The notes: generated by a model not told the origin, from the sequence alone. 37,578 nucleotides of DNA from an uncultured Bacteroidales bacterium (GCA_947570265.1 CANOUR010000015.1:1-37578); one strand, 5' to 3'; shown: positions 16,729-25,812, numbered from the stretch's first letter. Numbers and translations: made by a program.

Positions 16729-17285
16729 TTGGTTCGCACTGTGAACGTCGGTCCGGCATTGAGTGCCAGGCTAATCGAGACATCAGGCTTTACAGGTATG
16801 GCTGCGGGCATTACGAATGGTATCAATGCATCGCCCATCTGTATTGTCATGAATCGGCTTATGGTGGATATCACATTGTCGATGCCGGAGTCGCTCAGTG
16901 TGAATGTCAGATCACCGCATGGGGTGGAAAGAGTGCATGTGTCGTCAGTATTGTCGGGCAGCGGTTGCCACGGCCCGATTGCGACTGTGTTGTCGATGTC
17001 CGATATCATACCGTCCATACCCGGCTGACGCTCGATGTCGGCAGGAACGAACATCAGCACCGGGGCGATGGCATCGTAGTAGCGCGATGCAAATTTTTCG
17101 TCGATGCTCTTGCCCAGGCGGCACAGCCTCACCGCTACGGCAGGCCGGGCTTCCCAACAGTTTGAAATGCCCGGCACGAAAAACGGTTTGCCGCCATGAA
17201 ATACAGCCAAGCCGGGATAGTGGCTGATCCGCGGTGGCCATTCGACCGTGGATGATCTCTGGCGCTGTATAGCTGTCACTTTCAT
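16725..17285 (-). CDS. Degenerate fumarylacetoacetate hydrolase-fold protein
   Basis: A 186-residue protein that follows the FAH family in order: GKPFFVPGIS, AVAVRLCRLGKSIDEKFASRYYDAI, an ISDIDNTVAIGPW segment and SRFMTIQMGDALI. Family members use an acidic metal triad and a TGTP loop to hydrolyse beta-diketo acids. Here the usual HYE-x-E stretch reads NCWEARP, the catalytic Lys before the FD-N motif is a Ser, and the TGTPxGVG loop reads PFVMPAAIP, so catalysis is unlikely. I chose the Met at 17285 because it overlaps the rex stop as ATGA; the 39 upstream residues lie inside rex. As I recall, an FAH-family gene also sits beside porU in Porphyromonas gingivalis, so the linkage may matter. Confidence 0.8.
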   Translation of the reverse strand: MKVTAIQRQRSSTVEWPPRISHYPGLAVFHGGKPFFVPGISNCWEARPAVAVRLCRLGKSIDEKFASRYYDAIAPVLMFVPADIERQPGMDGMISDIDNTVAIGPWQPLPDNTDDTCTLSTPCGDLTFTLSDSGIDNVISTISRFMTIQMGDALIPFVMPAAIPVKPDVSISLALNAGPTFTVRTK

Positions 17286-17968
17286 TTTGATGCGTTTTGT
17301 GCTTCGAGACGGTTGTACATCACGGCAAGATGTGCGTAGATTGATGTGTTCTGCACCACGATTCCTGCCTCGGTGCGTATGCGGTAGGGGGTGAAATTCC
17401 ACAGAGCCTTGATGCCCGAAGCCACAAGATGGTCGGCTGTGGCCTGTGCAATTTCGGCTGGCACGGCTACTATCCCGATCTCCGCCCTGTAGAGCGAGCG
17501 AAGCTCGGCGAGACGATCGATGTGATATATCGGCACAGTGTTTATCGTAGTTCCGGTGACGGCTGGATTTACATCAAATCCGGCCACTATGTTGAGTCCG
17601 TAGCGCTGTAGTCCGCGGTCGGCTATTAAAGCGCTGCCGAGGCTGCCCACGCCGGCAATCACGGCATTGTGACCGCGTTTGAATCCCAGGAATTTCTCAA
17701 GTTCATGCTCAAGAAGCGCCACATCATAGCCTATTCGTGTCTTCCCTTTTATCGATAGAAACGACAGGTCTTTGGCTATTTGCGAAGCATCTACGTTGAG
17801 CTTGCGGGATATAGCTGTCGATGACACATGTTCCACACCTTGCGCCGACAGAAGGCTCACATAGGCCAGATACCACGGAAGTCGTCTGAGTGTAGGCTCG
17901 GGCAGAGTGCGCGAACCCTCGGAGGTAGCTGTTGATTGTGTTTTTTCCAATGCTTTAGGTGTTAGCAT
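17282..17968 (-). CDS. rex: Redox-sensing transcriptional repressor Rex
   Basis: A 228-residue Rex protein. Residues about 22-95 are the winged-helix DNA-binding domain (LPEPTLRRLPWYLAYVSLL, the hallmark opening, then DASQIAKDLSFL and RIGYDV). Residues 100-225 are a Rossmann fold with the NAD(H) loop GVGSLG at 106-111. Rex represses fermentation and respiratory genes and leaves DNA when NADH/NAD+ rises. A longer start at 18013 adds 15 residues. A TAACTTTG box ends only three bases before the ATG chosen here, so the message may be leaderless, or translation may begin at a TTG six codons later. It lies between porU and the FAH-like gene in the same direction. Confidence 0.93.
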   Translation of the reverse strand: MLTPKALEKTQSTATSEGSRTLPEPTLRRLPWYLAYVSLLSAQGVEHVSSTAISRKLNVDASQIAKDLSFLSIKGKTRIGYDVALLEHELEKFLGFKRGHNAVIAGVGSLGSALIADRGLQRYGLNIVAGFDVNPAVTGTTINTVPIYHIDRLAELRSLYRAEIGIVAVPAEIAQATADHLVASGIKALWNFTPYRIRTEAGIVVQNTSIYAHLAVMYNRLEAQNASK

Positions 17969-17971
17969 CTG

Positions 17972-17979
17972 CAAAGTTA
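17972..17979 (-). promoter_or_regulatory. -7 box abutting the rex start codon
   Basis: TAACTTTG on the minus strand, followed by CAG and the ATG. If used, transcription would begin at or after the ATG. It may be a coincidence if rex is read only from the upstream operon promoter. Confidence 0.4.
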
Positions 17980-18046
17980 CGAAATAATCGGCTTTTATGA
18001 TGCAAATTGACACGTTTTTGTGGCATGCAGCTATGTGACCGACAGG

Positions 18047-21000
18047 TCATTCGGCAGCCACAGCCAGGCGTTTCGACTCGGAAGCCTCCTGTTCTCCGTC
18101 GGTCGACACCGTGGCTCGGTACACATAGATGCCGCGGTTGACACGACGTCCGCTCCGGTCGGTGAGATTCCATGTCAGCGGTGTCGACACAAACATGTCG
18201 CTGCGGCCTGTGGCCTTGTCGCTCCACACCGGACGGCCAAGCATGTCGAACACCTCCACCGTCACCGTCACCGTGGCGTCAGGGCGGTTGTGGCGCACAT
18301 AGAAGTTGGCTTCGGTATAGGCAGGGTTTGCGTCGGTGTACACGTCAAGAATCCGTGGTGTCAGACCCGGTTGCACATAAAAGTCGATTGTCGATTGCGC
18401 CATGTTGTTCGATGTGTCCCACACGCGGAATGTCAAAGTGTGGTTACCTGGGGTCAGCTCGCTGATCGGATAGGCCACCGTGCCCGATGCCGACCCGTCT
18501 GAGGCGGGAGTGTAGAAGTCGCTCACGTCGGTATATCCCTCGGTGTCATCGATTCTCATCAGCAGGGTGTGCCCGATGCCGGCAGTTGACAGGTTTATGC
18601 CTATGTCGTCGCGTACATTGGCAAACATCATCGGATTCTCATTGACCACATCGCCGTTGGCAAACGATTCGTGGTTGAGATAAAGCGCATCGATCACCGG
18701 GCCGTTTTTGTCATCTTCCACAGAATCGTCGTAGCCATAGACATAGAAGTCGCGGTTGCAGCCCATTGCTTCCGACTGTCCGTCGTCTGTGATGGCATAC
18801 ATGTTGACAGCGGCGTTGCGGTAGTTCCACGCTATCTCCGATGGCATGGCCACAGTGGCCGTGAAGCGGCCACCCTCGACTTTCGTACGTCCGGCATAGA
18901 GTTTTGTCCCCTGTCGTTCGAATACACTTTCCTTGCCGGGATCCGACTTGTCACCGCGGCCGAGTGTGGTGACACTTTCCTCGGCATCGAAGATTGTCAG
19001 ATGAAGAGTGCCGTTGAAGTCGGTGAGCTGATCTCCTTTCCAGTCAGTGATATAGCCGCTGAACACAGCGCGCTGATGAGCTTTCACCGTCGGTGTGTTT
19101 TCCTCATCCACCGTCTCGCCGTCAATGCTCTCAAGCACTATTTTGTGCTCTGGCATGGGCACTCGCATGGCCGGATCGCCGTTGAGCACGAAACGCAGTT
19201 TGTTGGAATCGTTATATCCCATGTTTTTGGCCTGGCGCACGATCTCGCCGACCGTCAGGAATCGTCCCTGTGGGTCGCGCTTGAGTATCGACAAGCCGAT
19301 GTAGCGCGAGAACACGCCGTTGGGCGATATATAGACCGGACGCACCGGACACAGCGAGGCTATCACACCGCCGTTAGGATTCATCACGAGCATCTCCGAC
19401 CCCGAGTCCTGTGATCCGTCCCACCGTTGGAATGAACATGTGGCGGCATATAATATGGGTGGGCGTCGGAAATAGACATTACTGATTATATCGTTGCGGG
19501 TGAGCATCCCTTCTGTAGTCCATGTGTCGATGCTTGCGTGGCCGATATAGATCCACCACATTGCACCTTCGTTAAGCCATTTATACATCTGTGTACGCGC
19601 TCCCTCGGTCACGCCGTTCACCTTTTCATAGGCATCGACATACACTTTGTTGAACATCACGTTGCCTCCGTCCGCACCAACCTCCATGTGAGCCAGCAGC
19701 GACTCGGCTTGGTCGAGATGCACACCATTGTCCTGATCATCGGCGAGGATGACCATCTTGTTCTTCCAGTCGCCATCAGGTAGTCTGGTGTGATAAGCCA
19801 GCAGTTTGTCGACATATATCTTGGCTTCCTCGGCTGTGCGTGCCGCTATGCGTCCGGTGGCTATGCACAGGCTGTCTGACGACGTTTTCACGCCCGAACC
19901 GTCCTCAAGCATGGCGAGTACATCGTCGGTTGAGTATGAGTAACTTTCATGGCTGCCTGAATCGCTTTGCCAGATAGGCATATTGTCATATCCACCCGAG
20001 GTCATGAAGTCGGTCAGATGGCGGTGATCGTAGAACGGGCGCCCCATCATCAGCACATATCCAAGGCGATGGCCGTCAGCCGATCGGCCTCGGTCGTAGA
20101 ACATCTTTAGCATTTTGCGCACGGCGTTGATGTCAGCCACACCCGACCCGAATTCGTTCCACACGTGGTCTTTGACAACCACGAGCACACGCATCGAATC
20201 GGAAGAATTGCGGTGAAGTCCGGCTATGCGGTCGGCTTGCGCGCGCATAGCCGACGAGGTGACGATCACCATGTCGGGCACGTTCTCACCATGGATATCC
20301 TGATTGCTCACGCGTCCCACATATGCGGGAGTCGGCATCGGGGTGTTCTCGTTGAATGCCGCATAGTCGCGCCATCCGTTATAGGGACTTGTCCAGGTGC
20401 CGGAATTGTGGTTGATGCGTTTCACCGACAGAGGATCTGTCACATCCCACACGGTGGTGGCCGATGTGGCATTCCCGAGTTTGACTGACGGACTGTCTGT
20501 CGAAAAACTGAGCGGAGCGCCTGTCGGAAGGGTGAGCGAGCGTGTGTAGCTGACGCCTATGTTGTCGAGATTGGCTTTTCTGGTCAGACCTGTCGAATTG
20601 AAATCGAGTGTGAGCGATAGCCTCGTTCCGCTGATATCCTGAGCGGTCGAGTTGATCAGGCATGTGTCGCCATATGTCGACGAAGTGGTGATCGGCAGAC
20701 GGTTCGCCCCTCCCAGTCGTGTGTTGTTGGCCGATATGCTTAGTGTCGGCGTACCGGATGTGATATATGTGAAGAATCTGGTCTGTATTCCCACAGTAGT
20801 GCCACTGACACGCCCCGGCATGTCGAGCGTGAATGTCTGGCGGGTGTTGTAGCGGAAATCCTCACCGACCAGCAGGTGTCCCGATTCACCGGGCGACTCT
20901 CGGTCTGTTTCGTGATACACATAGTCCGTAAACGTTGTGGCGGCGTCTGATCCGCCGGGAGTGCCCTCTGTCGGAATGTTTCTCTCCGGAACGTCATTGT

Positions 21001-21430
21001 CGCTAAGAAAATAATAGCCGGCATTGTCCCATGGATTCAGCTTGTGGTGCATCAGCCCGTTTTTGTCGGGCGGCACAATCGTGCATGGCCCTATGGCATA
21101 AAACACAAGGTCGCCGCGCTGCGTGGTCATTGACTGCACCTGTGGCAGATCATCGACATATGTCGTCGCATCCAGCAGATCGGGTATGCGACGGCCGCCG
21201 TAGCCGTAGACCTTTACACGCGACGGATCTGAAAATCCCCACTGGCGCAGCGTGGATGCCGGAATGCAGTGGGCGCCTGTTGATGTCACGGCAATTTTCA
21301 CCCACGTGCCTGTCGACAACACAGAATGAGGTGTGTAGGTGTTTGCCGGAAGTGCGTTGGCTGTGGTCAGAAAGCCCGACAACAGCGCTATGACTATTGT
21401 TATAATGCTTACGAGTGTAGACTTTTTCAC
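18047..21430 (-). CDS. porU: Type IX secretion sortase PorU (C25 family)
   Basis: An 1127-residue exported protein with a signal peptide (MKKSTLVSIITIVIALLSGF). The N-terminal PorU domain reads TGTWVKIAVTSTGAHCIPASTLRQWGF and VKVYGYGGRRIPDLL. The C25 peptidase domain spans about residues 395-755, with catalytic His631 in WIYIGHASIDTW and Cys665 in YAATCSFQRW. The C-terminus is a FlgD-like Ig domain (FDMLGRPVW, LTWNLTDRSGRRVNRGIYVYRA). PorU cleaves the C-terminal sorting signal of T9SS cargo at the cell surface and joins the protein to A-LPS. The two secreted proteins at 9462-13018 are plausible substrates. It follows the GH25 gene after 27 bases. Confidence 0.9.
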   Translation of the reverse strand: MKKSTLVSIITIVIALLSGFLTTANALPANTYTPHSVLSTGTWVKIAVTSTGAHCIPASTLRQWGFSDPSRVKVYGYGGRRIPDLLDATTYVDDLPQVQSMTTQRGDLVFYAIGPCTIVPPDKNGLMHHKLNPWDNAGYYFLSDNDVPERNIPTEGTPGGSDAATTFTDYVYHETDRESPGESGHLLVGEDFRYNTRQTFTLDMPGRVSGTTVGIQTRFFTYITSGTPTLSISANNTRLGGANRLPITTSSTYGDTCLINSTAQDISGTRLSLTLDFNSTGLTRKANLDNIGVSYTRSLTLPTGAPLSFSTDSPSVKLGNATSATTVWDVTDPLSVKRINHNSGTWTSPYNGWRDYAAFNENTPMPTPAYVGRVSNQDIHGENVPDMVIVTSSAMRAQADRIAGLHRNSSDSMRVLVVVKDHVWNEFGSGVADINAVRKMLKMFYDRGRSADGHRLGYVLMMGRPFYDHRHLTDFMTSGGYDNMPIWQSDSGSHESYSYSTDDVLAMLEDGSGVKTSSDSLCIATGRIAARTAEEAKIYVDKLLAYHTRLPDGDWKNKMVILADDQDNGVHLDQAESLLAHMEVGADGGNVMFNKVYVDAYEKVNGVTEGARTQMYKWLNEGAMWWIYIGHASIDTWTTEGMLTRNDIISNVYFRRPPILYAATCSFQRWDGSQDSGSEMLVMNPNGGVIASLCPVRPVYISPNGVFSRYIGLSILKRDPQGRFLTVGEIVRQAKNMGYNDSNKLRFVLNGDPAMRVPMPEHKIVLESIDGETVDEENTPTVKAHQRAVFSGYITDWKGDQLTDFNGTLHLTIFDAEESVTTLGRGDKSDPGKESVFERQGTKLYAGRTKVEGGRFTATVAMPSEIAWNYRNAAVNMYAITDDGQSEAMGCNRDFYVYGYDDSVEDDKNGPVIDALYLNHESFANGDVVNENPMMFANVRDDIGINLSTAGIGHTLLMRIDDTEGYTDVSDFYTPASDGSASGTVAYPISELTPGNHTLTFRVWDTSNNMAQSTIDFYVQPGLTPRILDVYTDANPAYTEANFYVRHNRPDATVTVTVEVFDMLGRPVWSDKATGRSDMFVSTPLTWNLTDRSGRRVNRGIYVYRATVSTDGEQEASESKRLAVAAE

Positions 21431-21457
21431 GTTTATCTAACGTCGTCGGCCGACATA

Positions 21458-22207
21458 TTATTGCATGGCGGCAAGAGAGTCAAGCCAATTTTTCCAGTCG
21501 CTGCGGTTGCCGTTGAACGTGTTCACGTCGACATGCCCGTCAATTCCTGCGACGTTACCACGGTGAGTGTGTTGCCACAGCTTCCATTGCAGATTGTTTT
21601 CGGGTGTGGAGAATGTGCACACCCACAGAGGAAACTCTCTTGGCTGACCCTTGAAATAGCGTTCGAGGCCATTCTTGTTTGTATATATGATAAGCGGATA
21701 GCCGTGGAGTCTTATGTAGTCTGTCATTTCGCGCAGGCGGGCAAGCACGGCATCGACCGATTCATTGTCGGGATTAGTCCATTCCTCGACATCGATAGCT
21801 ATCGGCAGGTCAATCTGGCGACCTTTTATTGAATGCAGCAGATTGAGTGCCTGCATGTGCCCCGGTGTATCGAATCTGAAGAAATGGTAGACGCCTATTT
21901 TCAGCCCGGCTTTGCTTGCCCTTCTGTAATTGTCGGCAAATGCTCTGTCTTTGAATGTAGCTCCCTCCGTGGCCTTTATCATCACGAAGTCGATGCTGTC
22001 TGCCACCACTGCGTCGAAGTTCACTACGCCGTTGTGTGCCGATATGTCGATACCGGTGACGGGATATACACTTTTATCTGGACCTGAGGATATGAGGTCA
22101 TGCCCGCGGTTGTCAGTGACTAACCATGCGGTCACAGCTGACAGCGCAATCGCGGCAGCTATGGTAGCCCACACGGCGGGTCGCAAGCGAATTGACCGAA
22201 ATCCCAT
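21458..22207 (-). CDS. GH25-family lysozyme
   Basis: A 249-residue muramidase anchored by one N-terminal membrane segment (residues about 12-31). The GH25 barrel begins with YPVTGIDISAHNGVVNF; the catalytic-site acids are Asp54, Asp139 and Glu141 (LPIAIDVEEW). The family hydrolyses the MurNAc-GlcNAc bond of peptidoglycan, here at the periplasmic face of the inner membrane. The start lies 10 bases after the sufS stop. Being next to porU, it could help open the wall for envelope machinery, which is inference from position only. Confidence 0.92.
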   Translation of the reverse strand: MGFRSIRLRPAVWATIAAAIALSAVTAWLVTDNRGHDLISSGPDKSVYPVTGIDISAHNGVVNFDAVVADSIDFVMIKATEGATFKDRAFADNYRRASKAGLKIGVYHFFRFDTPGHMQALNLLHSIKGRQIDLPIAIDVEEWTNPDNESVDAVLARLREMTDYIRLHGYPLIIYTNKNGLERYFKGQPREFPLWVCTFSTPENNLQWKLWQHTHRGNVAGIDGHVDVNTFNGNRSDWKNWLDSLAAMQ

Positions 22208-22217
22208 CCCGACTTAT

Positions 22218-23444
22218 TCACACGAGCATTGACACGACGCGCTTTAGTCCGTCGACGAAAGCGTCGGCCTCGGCCTTGGTGTTGTAGGCTGCGAAGCTTG
22301 CCCTCACTGTGCCCTCGACACCAAGCGCGTGCATAAGTGGCTGCGCGCAATGATGACCGGTGCGCACGGCTATACCGAGCTTGTCGAGAAGCATACCCAC
22401 ATCGTAGTGGTGTGCACCTTTGATATTGAACGATATAATGGCACATTTTCCGGGTGTCGTGCCGTAGATCTCAATCTCGGGTATCTCGTCTACGAGTCTT
22501 GCAGTGGTGTATTGCAGCAGTTCGTGTTCATGTTCTGCTATTGCATCAATGCCCGTTCGGTCTAAATAATCGATGGCACTGTGAAGAGCTGCCAATCCGA
22601 CAAAGTCGGGAGTACCGGCCTCGAATTTATACGGAAGTTCTGCAAATGTGGTGCGCTCGAAACTTACCGATGCTATCATCTCCCCGCCACCTTGATATGG
22701 TGGCATTGATTCGAGCAGTTCCTTGCGTCCGTAAAGCACACCTATACCCGACGGCCCATACATTTTGTGAGCCGAAAAGGCATAGAAATCAGCGTCGATG
22801 GATCTCACATCGACTTTCATATGGGGAACCGCCTGTGCGCCGTCAACCACCACCGGCACTCCATGCCTGTGAGATTCGGCTATGATTTCGGCTATTGGAT
22901 TGACAGTTCCGAGCACGTTAGATGCGTGCGCTACGCTCACAATGCGTGTCCTGTCGGTGAAAAGCGATTTAAACACATCCATGTCGAGCGAACCGTCGGC
23001 TTTTATCGGCACCACCTTTATCTCAAAATCTGTGCGGTCGCGCAGTAGCTGCCATGGAACAATATTGGCATGATGCTCCATCTCGGTCAATATCAGTTCG
23101 TCGCCTTTCTCAAGACGTTGACCTCCGAAGCTCGATGCCACGAGATTGAGACTCTCTGTTGTCCCTCGTGTGAAGATTATCTCTTCCGGTGAAGAGGCAT
23201 TGATGAAATCTCTGACGCGCTTACGCGACGCCTCCATCAGTTCTGTAGCCTCTTGCGACAGTGTGTGTACGCCACGATGCACATTGGCTTTTGTCGTGGT
23301 GTAGCTGTTGACTATCGAGTCTACCACACACTGCGGCGTCTGCGAGGTGGCAGTGTTGTCGAGATAAACCAAAGGATGCCGGTATATCTTCCGCTCAAGT
23401 ATCGGAAAATCACGGCGTATGAGATCTACATCGTAATTCTTCAT
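22218..23444 (-). CDS. sufS: Cysteine desulfurase SufS
   Basis: A 408-residue class-V aminotransferase-fold enzyme that takes sulfur from cysteine, using PLP, and passes it as persulfide to the SUF scaffold. The PLP-binding Lys227 lies in FYAFSAHKMYGPSGIG and the active Cys366 in VRTGHHCAQPLM, the SufS (group II) signature RxGHHCA. The opening LIRRDFPILERKIYRHPLVYLDNTATSQTP is typical, and length matches the family. It follows sufD by eight bases. Confidence 0.96.
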   Translation of the reverse strand: MKNYDVDLIRRDFPILERKIYRHPLVYLDNTATSQTPQCVVDSIVNSYTTTKANVHRGVHTLSQEATELMEASRKRVRDFINASSPEEIIFTRGTTESLNLVASSFGGQRLEKGDELILTEMEHHANIVPWQLLRDRTDFEIKVVPIKADGSLDMDVFKSLFTDRTRIVSVAHASNVLGTVNPIAEIIAESHRHGVPVVVDGAQAVPHMKVDVRSIDADFYAFSAHKMYGPSGIGVLYGRKELLESMPPYQGGGEMIASVSFERTTFAELPYKFEAGTPDFVGLAALHSAIDYLDRTGIDAIAEHEHELLQYTTARLVDEIPEIEIYGTTPGKCAIISFNIKGAHHYDVGMLLDKLGIAVRTGHHCAQPLMHALGVEGTVRASFAAYNTKAEADAFVDGLKRVVSMLV

Positions 23445-23452
23445 GCTTCCGC

Positions 23453-24823
23453 TCAGTCGTTTGATGTTGACGCGGGGCAGTCACCACATTGCTCATTGGC
23501 GGCATCGCCCTGACGATAGTTGTTGAATCGTCTCTCCGTAAGATGCCTCAGACGGTCACGGAGTCCGTCGACCGACACTCTGTCGATGACATCCGACATG
23601 AACGCCTGCATCAGCAGTGTGCGTGCTTCTTCCAACGGAATACCGCGTGCCTGCATATAGAAGAGTGCCTTGCTGTCAAGCTGTCCGGTCGTGGCGCCAT
23701 GGCTGCATTTCACCTCATCGTTGTATATTTCAAGAACCGGCTTGGAGTGCATCCTTGCCTCCTGCGATGCCAGAATGTTCTTGTTGCTTTGGTACGCTTC
23801 GGTAAAAGGCGCATCACCTGTTACGAGAATTCTTCCGTCAAATGCACCAGAGGCATTGTCATCGAGCACATACTTGAACAGCTGGTCACTCTTGCAATGA
23901 GCCGACAGGTGGCGTATGTCCGTATGGTTGTCGATATGCATGCCGGCGCTACCTATAGCCATGCCCGAAAGACGTGTGTCGCAATGATCGCCCGTTAGGT
24001 CTATATGATAGTCATTGCGCGTCACACCGCATGTCAGGGTGACAGTCGTGTGATTGAGCGACGAACCTTCAGACTGACGTACATATAGCATGTTGTGGCG
24101 TGATGTCCTTGCCGAAGACTCTTCGATGTCACATATGTCAACACGCGAATTGCGCCCGGCTACGATCTCGGTCACCTGGCTTGTGAGATAGCTCTGGCTG
24201 TTGTCGTTGGTATGATCACACACCAGCAGTTGCAGCTCGGCATCCTCTTCCACCACAACGAGCACACGGCGTGGAGCCATCAGTGGAACAGTCGAACTCA
24301 GTATGTTTACCAACTGTAGCGGTTTCCCGGGATGCGTGCCGCGGTCGACATGGATCAGCACTCCATCCTGTGTCAGCAATGTGTTGAGTGCCACGGCGGC
24401 ATTCTCTGTCGGTGCGATAGAGCCATAGTATTTCTCTATTACCTCTGGCTTCTCTGCAGCGGCCTTCGACAGGCTCATGAATGTCACACCCTCTGGCAAA
24501 CGTTGCTCAAGCGATCCGACCGGATGGAACACATCATTCACCGTCACACCCAGTAGTGTGGACATGTGGGGCACGGCACATCTGAATGTCGCAGCCAGAT
24601 CAACCGGCATGTTTATGCGCGATGGATTCAGCCCGAAATCCGGAGCGTACATATCCTCAAGCGAGGTGCGTTCATATCCCTCCGTCCGTTTGGTCGGAAG
24701 CGACGCGCCTTTCAGCGACTCAAGCGCGTGTTTGCGCATCGTGTTTAGTTTGCCTGCTGAATGAGCGTCAAACGCGCAGGCATTTTCGCTGTAAAGTGCT
24801 GTATATTGGTCAATCGAACTCAT
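23453..24823 (-). CDS. sufD: Fe-S assembly protein SufD
   Basis: A 456-residue SufB/SufD-family protein. The N-terminal helical region (FDAHSAGKLNTMRKHALESLKG) leads into a beta-helix core with repeated short strands, and the end carries the family motif DEVKCSHGATTGQLDSKALFYMQARGIPLEEARTLLMQAF. SufD with SufB and SufC makes the scaffold on which iron-sulfur clusters are built. Its ATG overlaps the sufC stop as ATGA. A short Cys-containing tail (QCGDCPAS) ends the protein. Confidence 0.95.
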   Translation of the reverse strand: MSSIDQYTALYSENACAFDAHSAGKLNTMRKHALESLKGASLPTKRTEGYERTSLEDMYAPDFGLNPSRINMPVDLAATFRCAVPHMSTLLGVTVNDVFHPVGSLEQRLPEGVTFMSLSKAAAEKPEVIEKYYGSIAPTENAAVALNTLLTQDGVLIHVDRGTHPGKPLQLVNILSSTVPLMAPRRVLVVVEEDAELQLLVCDHTNDNSQSYLTSQVTEIVAGRNSRVDICDIEESSARTSRHNMLYVRQSEGSSLNHTTVTLTCGVTRNDYHIDLTGDHCDTRLSGMAIGSAGMHIDNHTDIRHLSAHCKSDQLFKYVLDDNASGAFDGRILVTGDAPFTEAYQSNKNILASQEARMHSKPVLEIYNDEVKCSHGATTGQLDSKALFYMQARGIPLEEARTLLMQAFMSDVIDRVSVDGLRDRLRHLTERRFNNYRQGDAANEQCGDCPASTSND

Positions 24824-25587
24824 TCGCCGTCAATTTCACGTTTGATCCAGTCATAACCCTTTTCCTCGAGCTCAAGCGCCAGCTCAGGCCCTCCGGTGCG
24901 CACGATGCGACCTTTGTATAGCACATGCACGAAATCAGGTTTGATATAGTCGAGCAGCCTCTGGTAGTGGGTGATCACTATTGTGGCATTGCGGTCGGTC
25001 TTGAGCTTGTTCACACCGCCTGCCACCACTCTCAGTGCATCGATGTCAAGACCCGAGTCAGTTTCGTCGAGAATCGACAGTCGAGGCTCGAGCACGGCCA
25101 TCTGGAAGATCTCGTTACGCTTCTTTTCACCTCCTGAAAAGCCTTCGTTGACCGAGCGCGACGCAAGCTTGTTGTCAAGCTCGACCACCGCGCGCTTCTC
25201 ACGCATGAGTTTCAGAAATTCACTTGCCGACAGTGGCTCCTCATTGAAGTATTTGCGTTTGGCATTGACCGCTGCACGCATGAAATTGACCATAGAGACC
25301 CCCGGAATCTCAACGGGATACTGAAACGAAAGGAAAAGTCCCTCATGGCTCCTGTCCTCGGGGCTGAGTGCAAGCAGGTCAAGACCGTGGAACTCTGCCG
25401 ATCCACCTGTCACAGTATAAGCCGGGTTACCGGCAAGGACGCCGCTGAGCGTCGATTTGCCCGAGCCGTTAGGCCCCATGATGGCATGTACCTCTCCCGG
25501 ATGTATCTCGAGATTGATGCCCTTGAGTATCTCTTTGCCGTCGATGCCGGCACGCAGTTCGTTGACTTTTAAAAGTATATCGCTCAT
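24820..25587 (-). CDS. sufC: Fe-S assembly ATPase SufC
   Basis: A 255-residue ABC ATPase. Walker A is GPNGSGKST, the signature is FSGGEKKRNEIFQMA, Walker B is LSILDETDSGLDIDAL, and the switch His is in ITHYQRLLDYI; FSGGEKKR and DSGLDIDAL are diagnostic for SufC. It powers the SufBCD scaffold. I used the Met at 25587 rather than 25629, because the extra 14 residues lie in the leader and MSDILLKV is the usual beginning. It is the first gene of its operon: a promoter and a terminator lie directly upstream, and sufB is not there. Confidence 0.95.
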   Translation of the reverse strand: MSDILLKVNELRAGIDGKEILKGINLEIHPGEVHAIMGPNGSGKSTLSGVLAGNPAYTVTGGSAEFHGLDLLALSPEDRSHEGLFLSFQYPVEIPGVSMVNFMRAAVNAKRKYFNEEPLSASEFLKLMREKRAVVELDNKLASRSVNEGFSGGEKKRNEIFQMAVLEPRLSILDETDSGLDIDALRVVAGGVNKLKTDRNATIVITHYQRLLDYIKPDFVHVLYKGRIVRTGGPELALELEEKGYDWIKREIDGE

Positions 25588-25649
25588 GATTGCGGGAATA
25601 TTCAGGATATATAAACAATCGGGAAGCATTATCTCCCCTCAGAGTCTTG

Positions 25650-25657
25650 CAAATTTA
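25650..25657 (-). promoter_or_regulatory. -7 box of the suf operon
   Basis: TAAATTTG on the minus strand, 62 bases upstream of the sufC ATG. The -33 element is not convincing. It would drive sufC through the downstream genes. Confidence 0.5.
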
Positions 25658-25734
25658 GCAATTTTTTCAGTAAGATATATGCCAATTAGCGATATTCCGT
25701 GGAATTGGTTTTGGGTAGTTTTGGTGGGGATATG

Positions 25735-25783
25735 ACATACAGCGGGCGCACTATCATATGCCGATTGTGCGCCCGCTGTATGT
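25735..25783 (-). terminator. Strong hairpin terminator after rng
   Basis: A perfect 17-bp inverted repeat (25735-25751 with 25767-25783, GC-rich core AGCGGGCGCA) with a 15-base loop lies 29 bases beyond the rng stop. It separates rng from the suf operon. Confidence 0.8.
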
Positions 25784-25812
25784 TACGGTGATTGGGGGAT
25801 ATGTTTAGTATG

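Noticed and set aside
18671-19414. 247-codon open frame on the plus strand
   Set aside because: Lies wholly inside porU on the opposite strand; composition is His/Val/Arg-rich as expected of an antisense shadow and no domain is seen.
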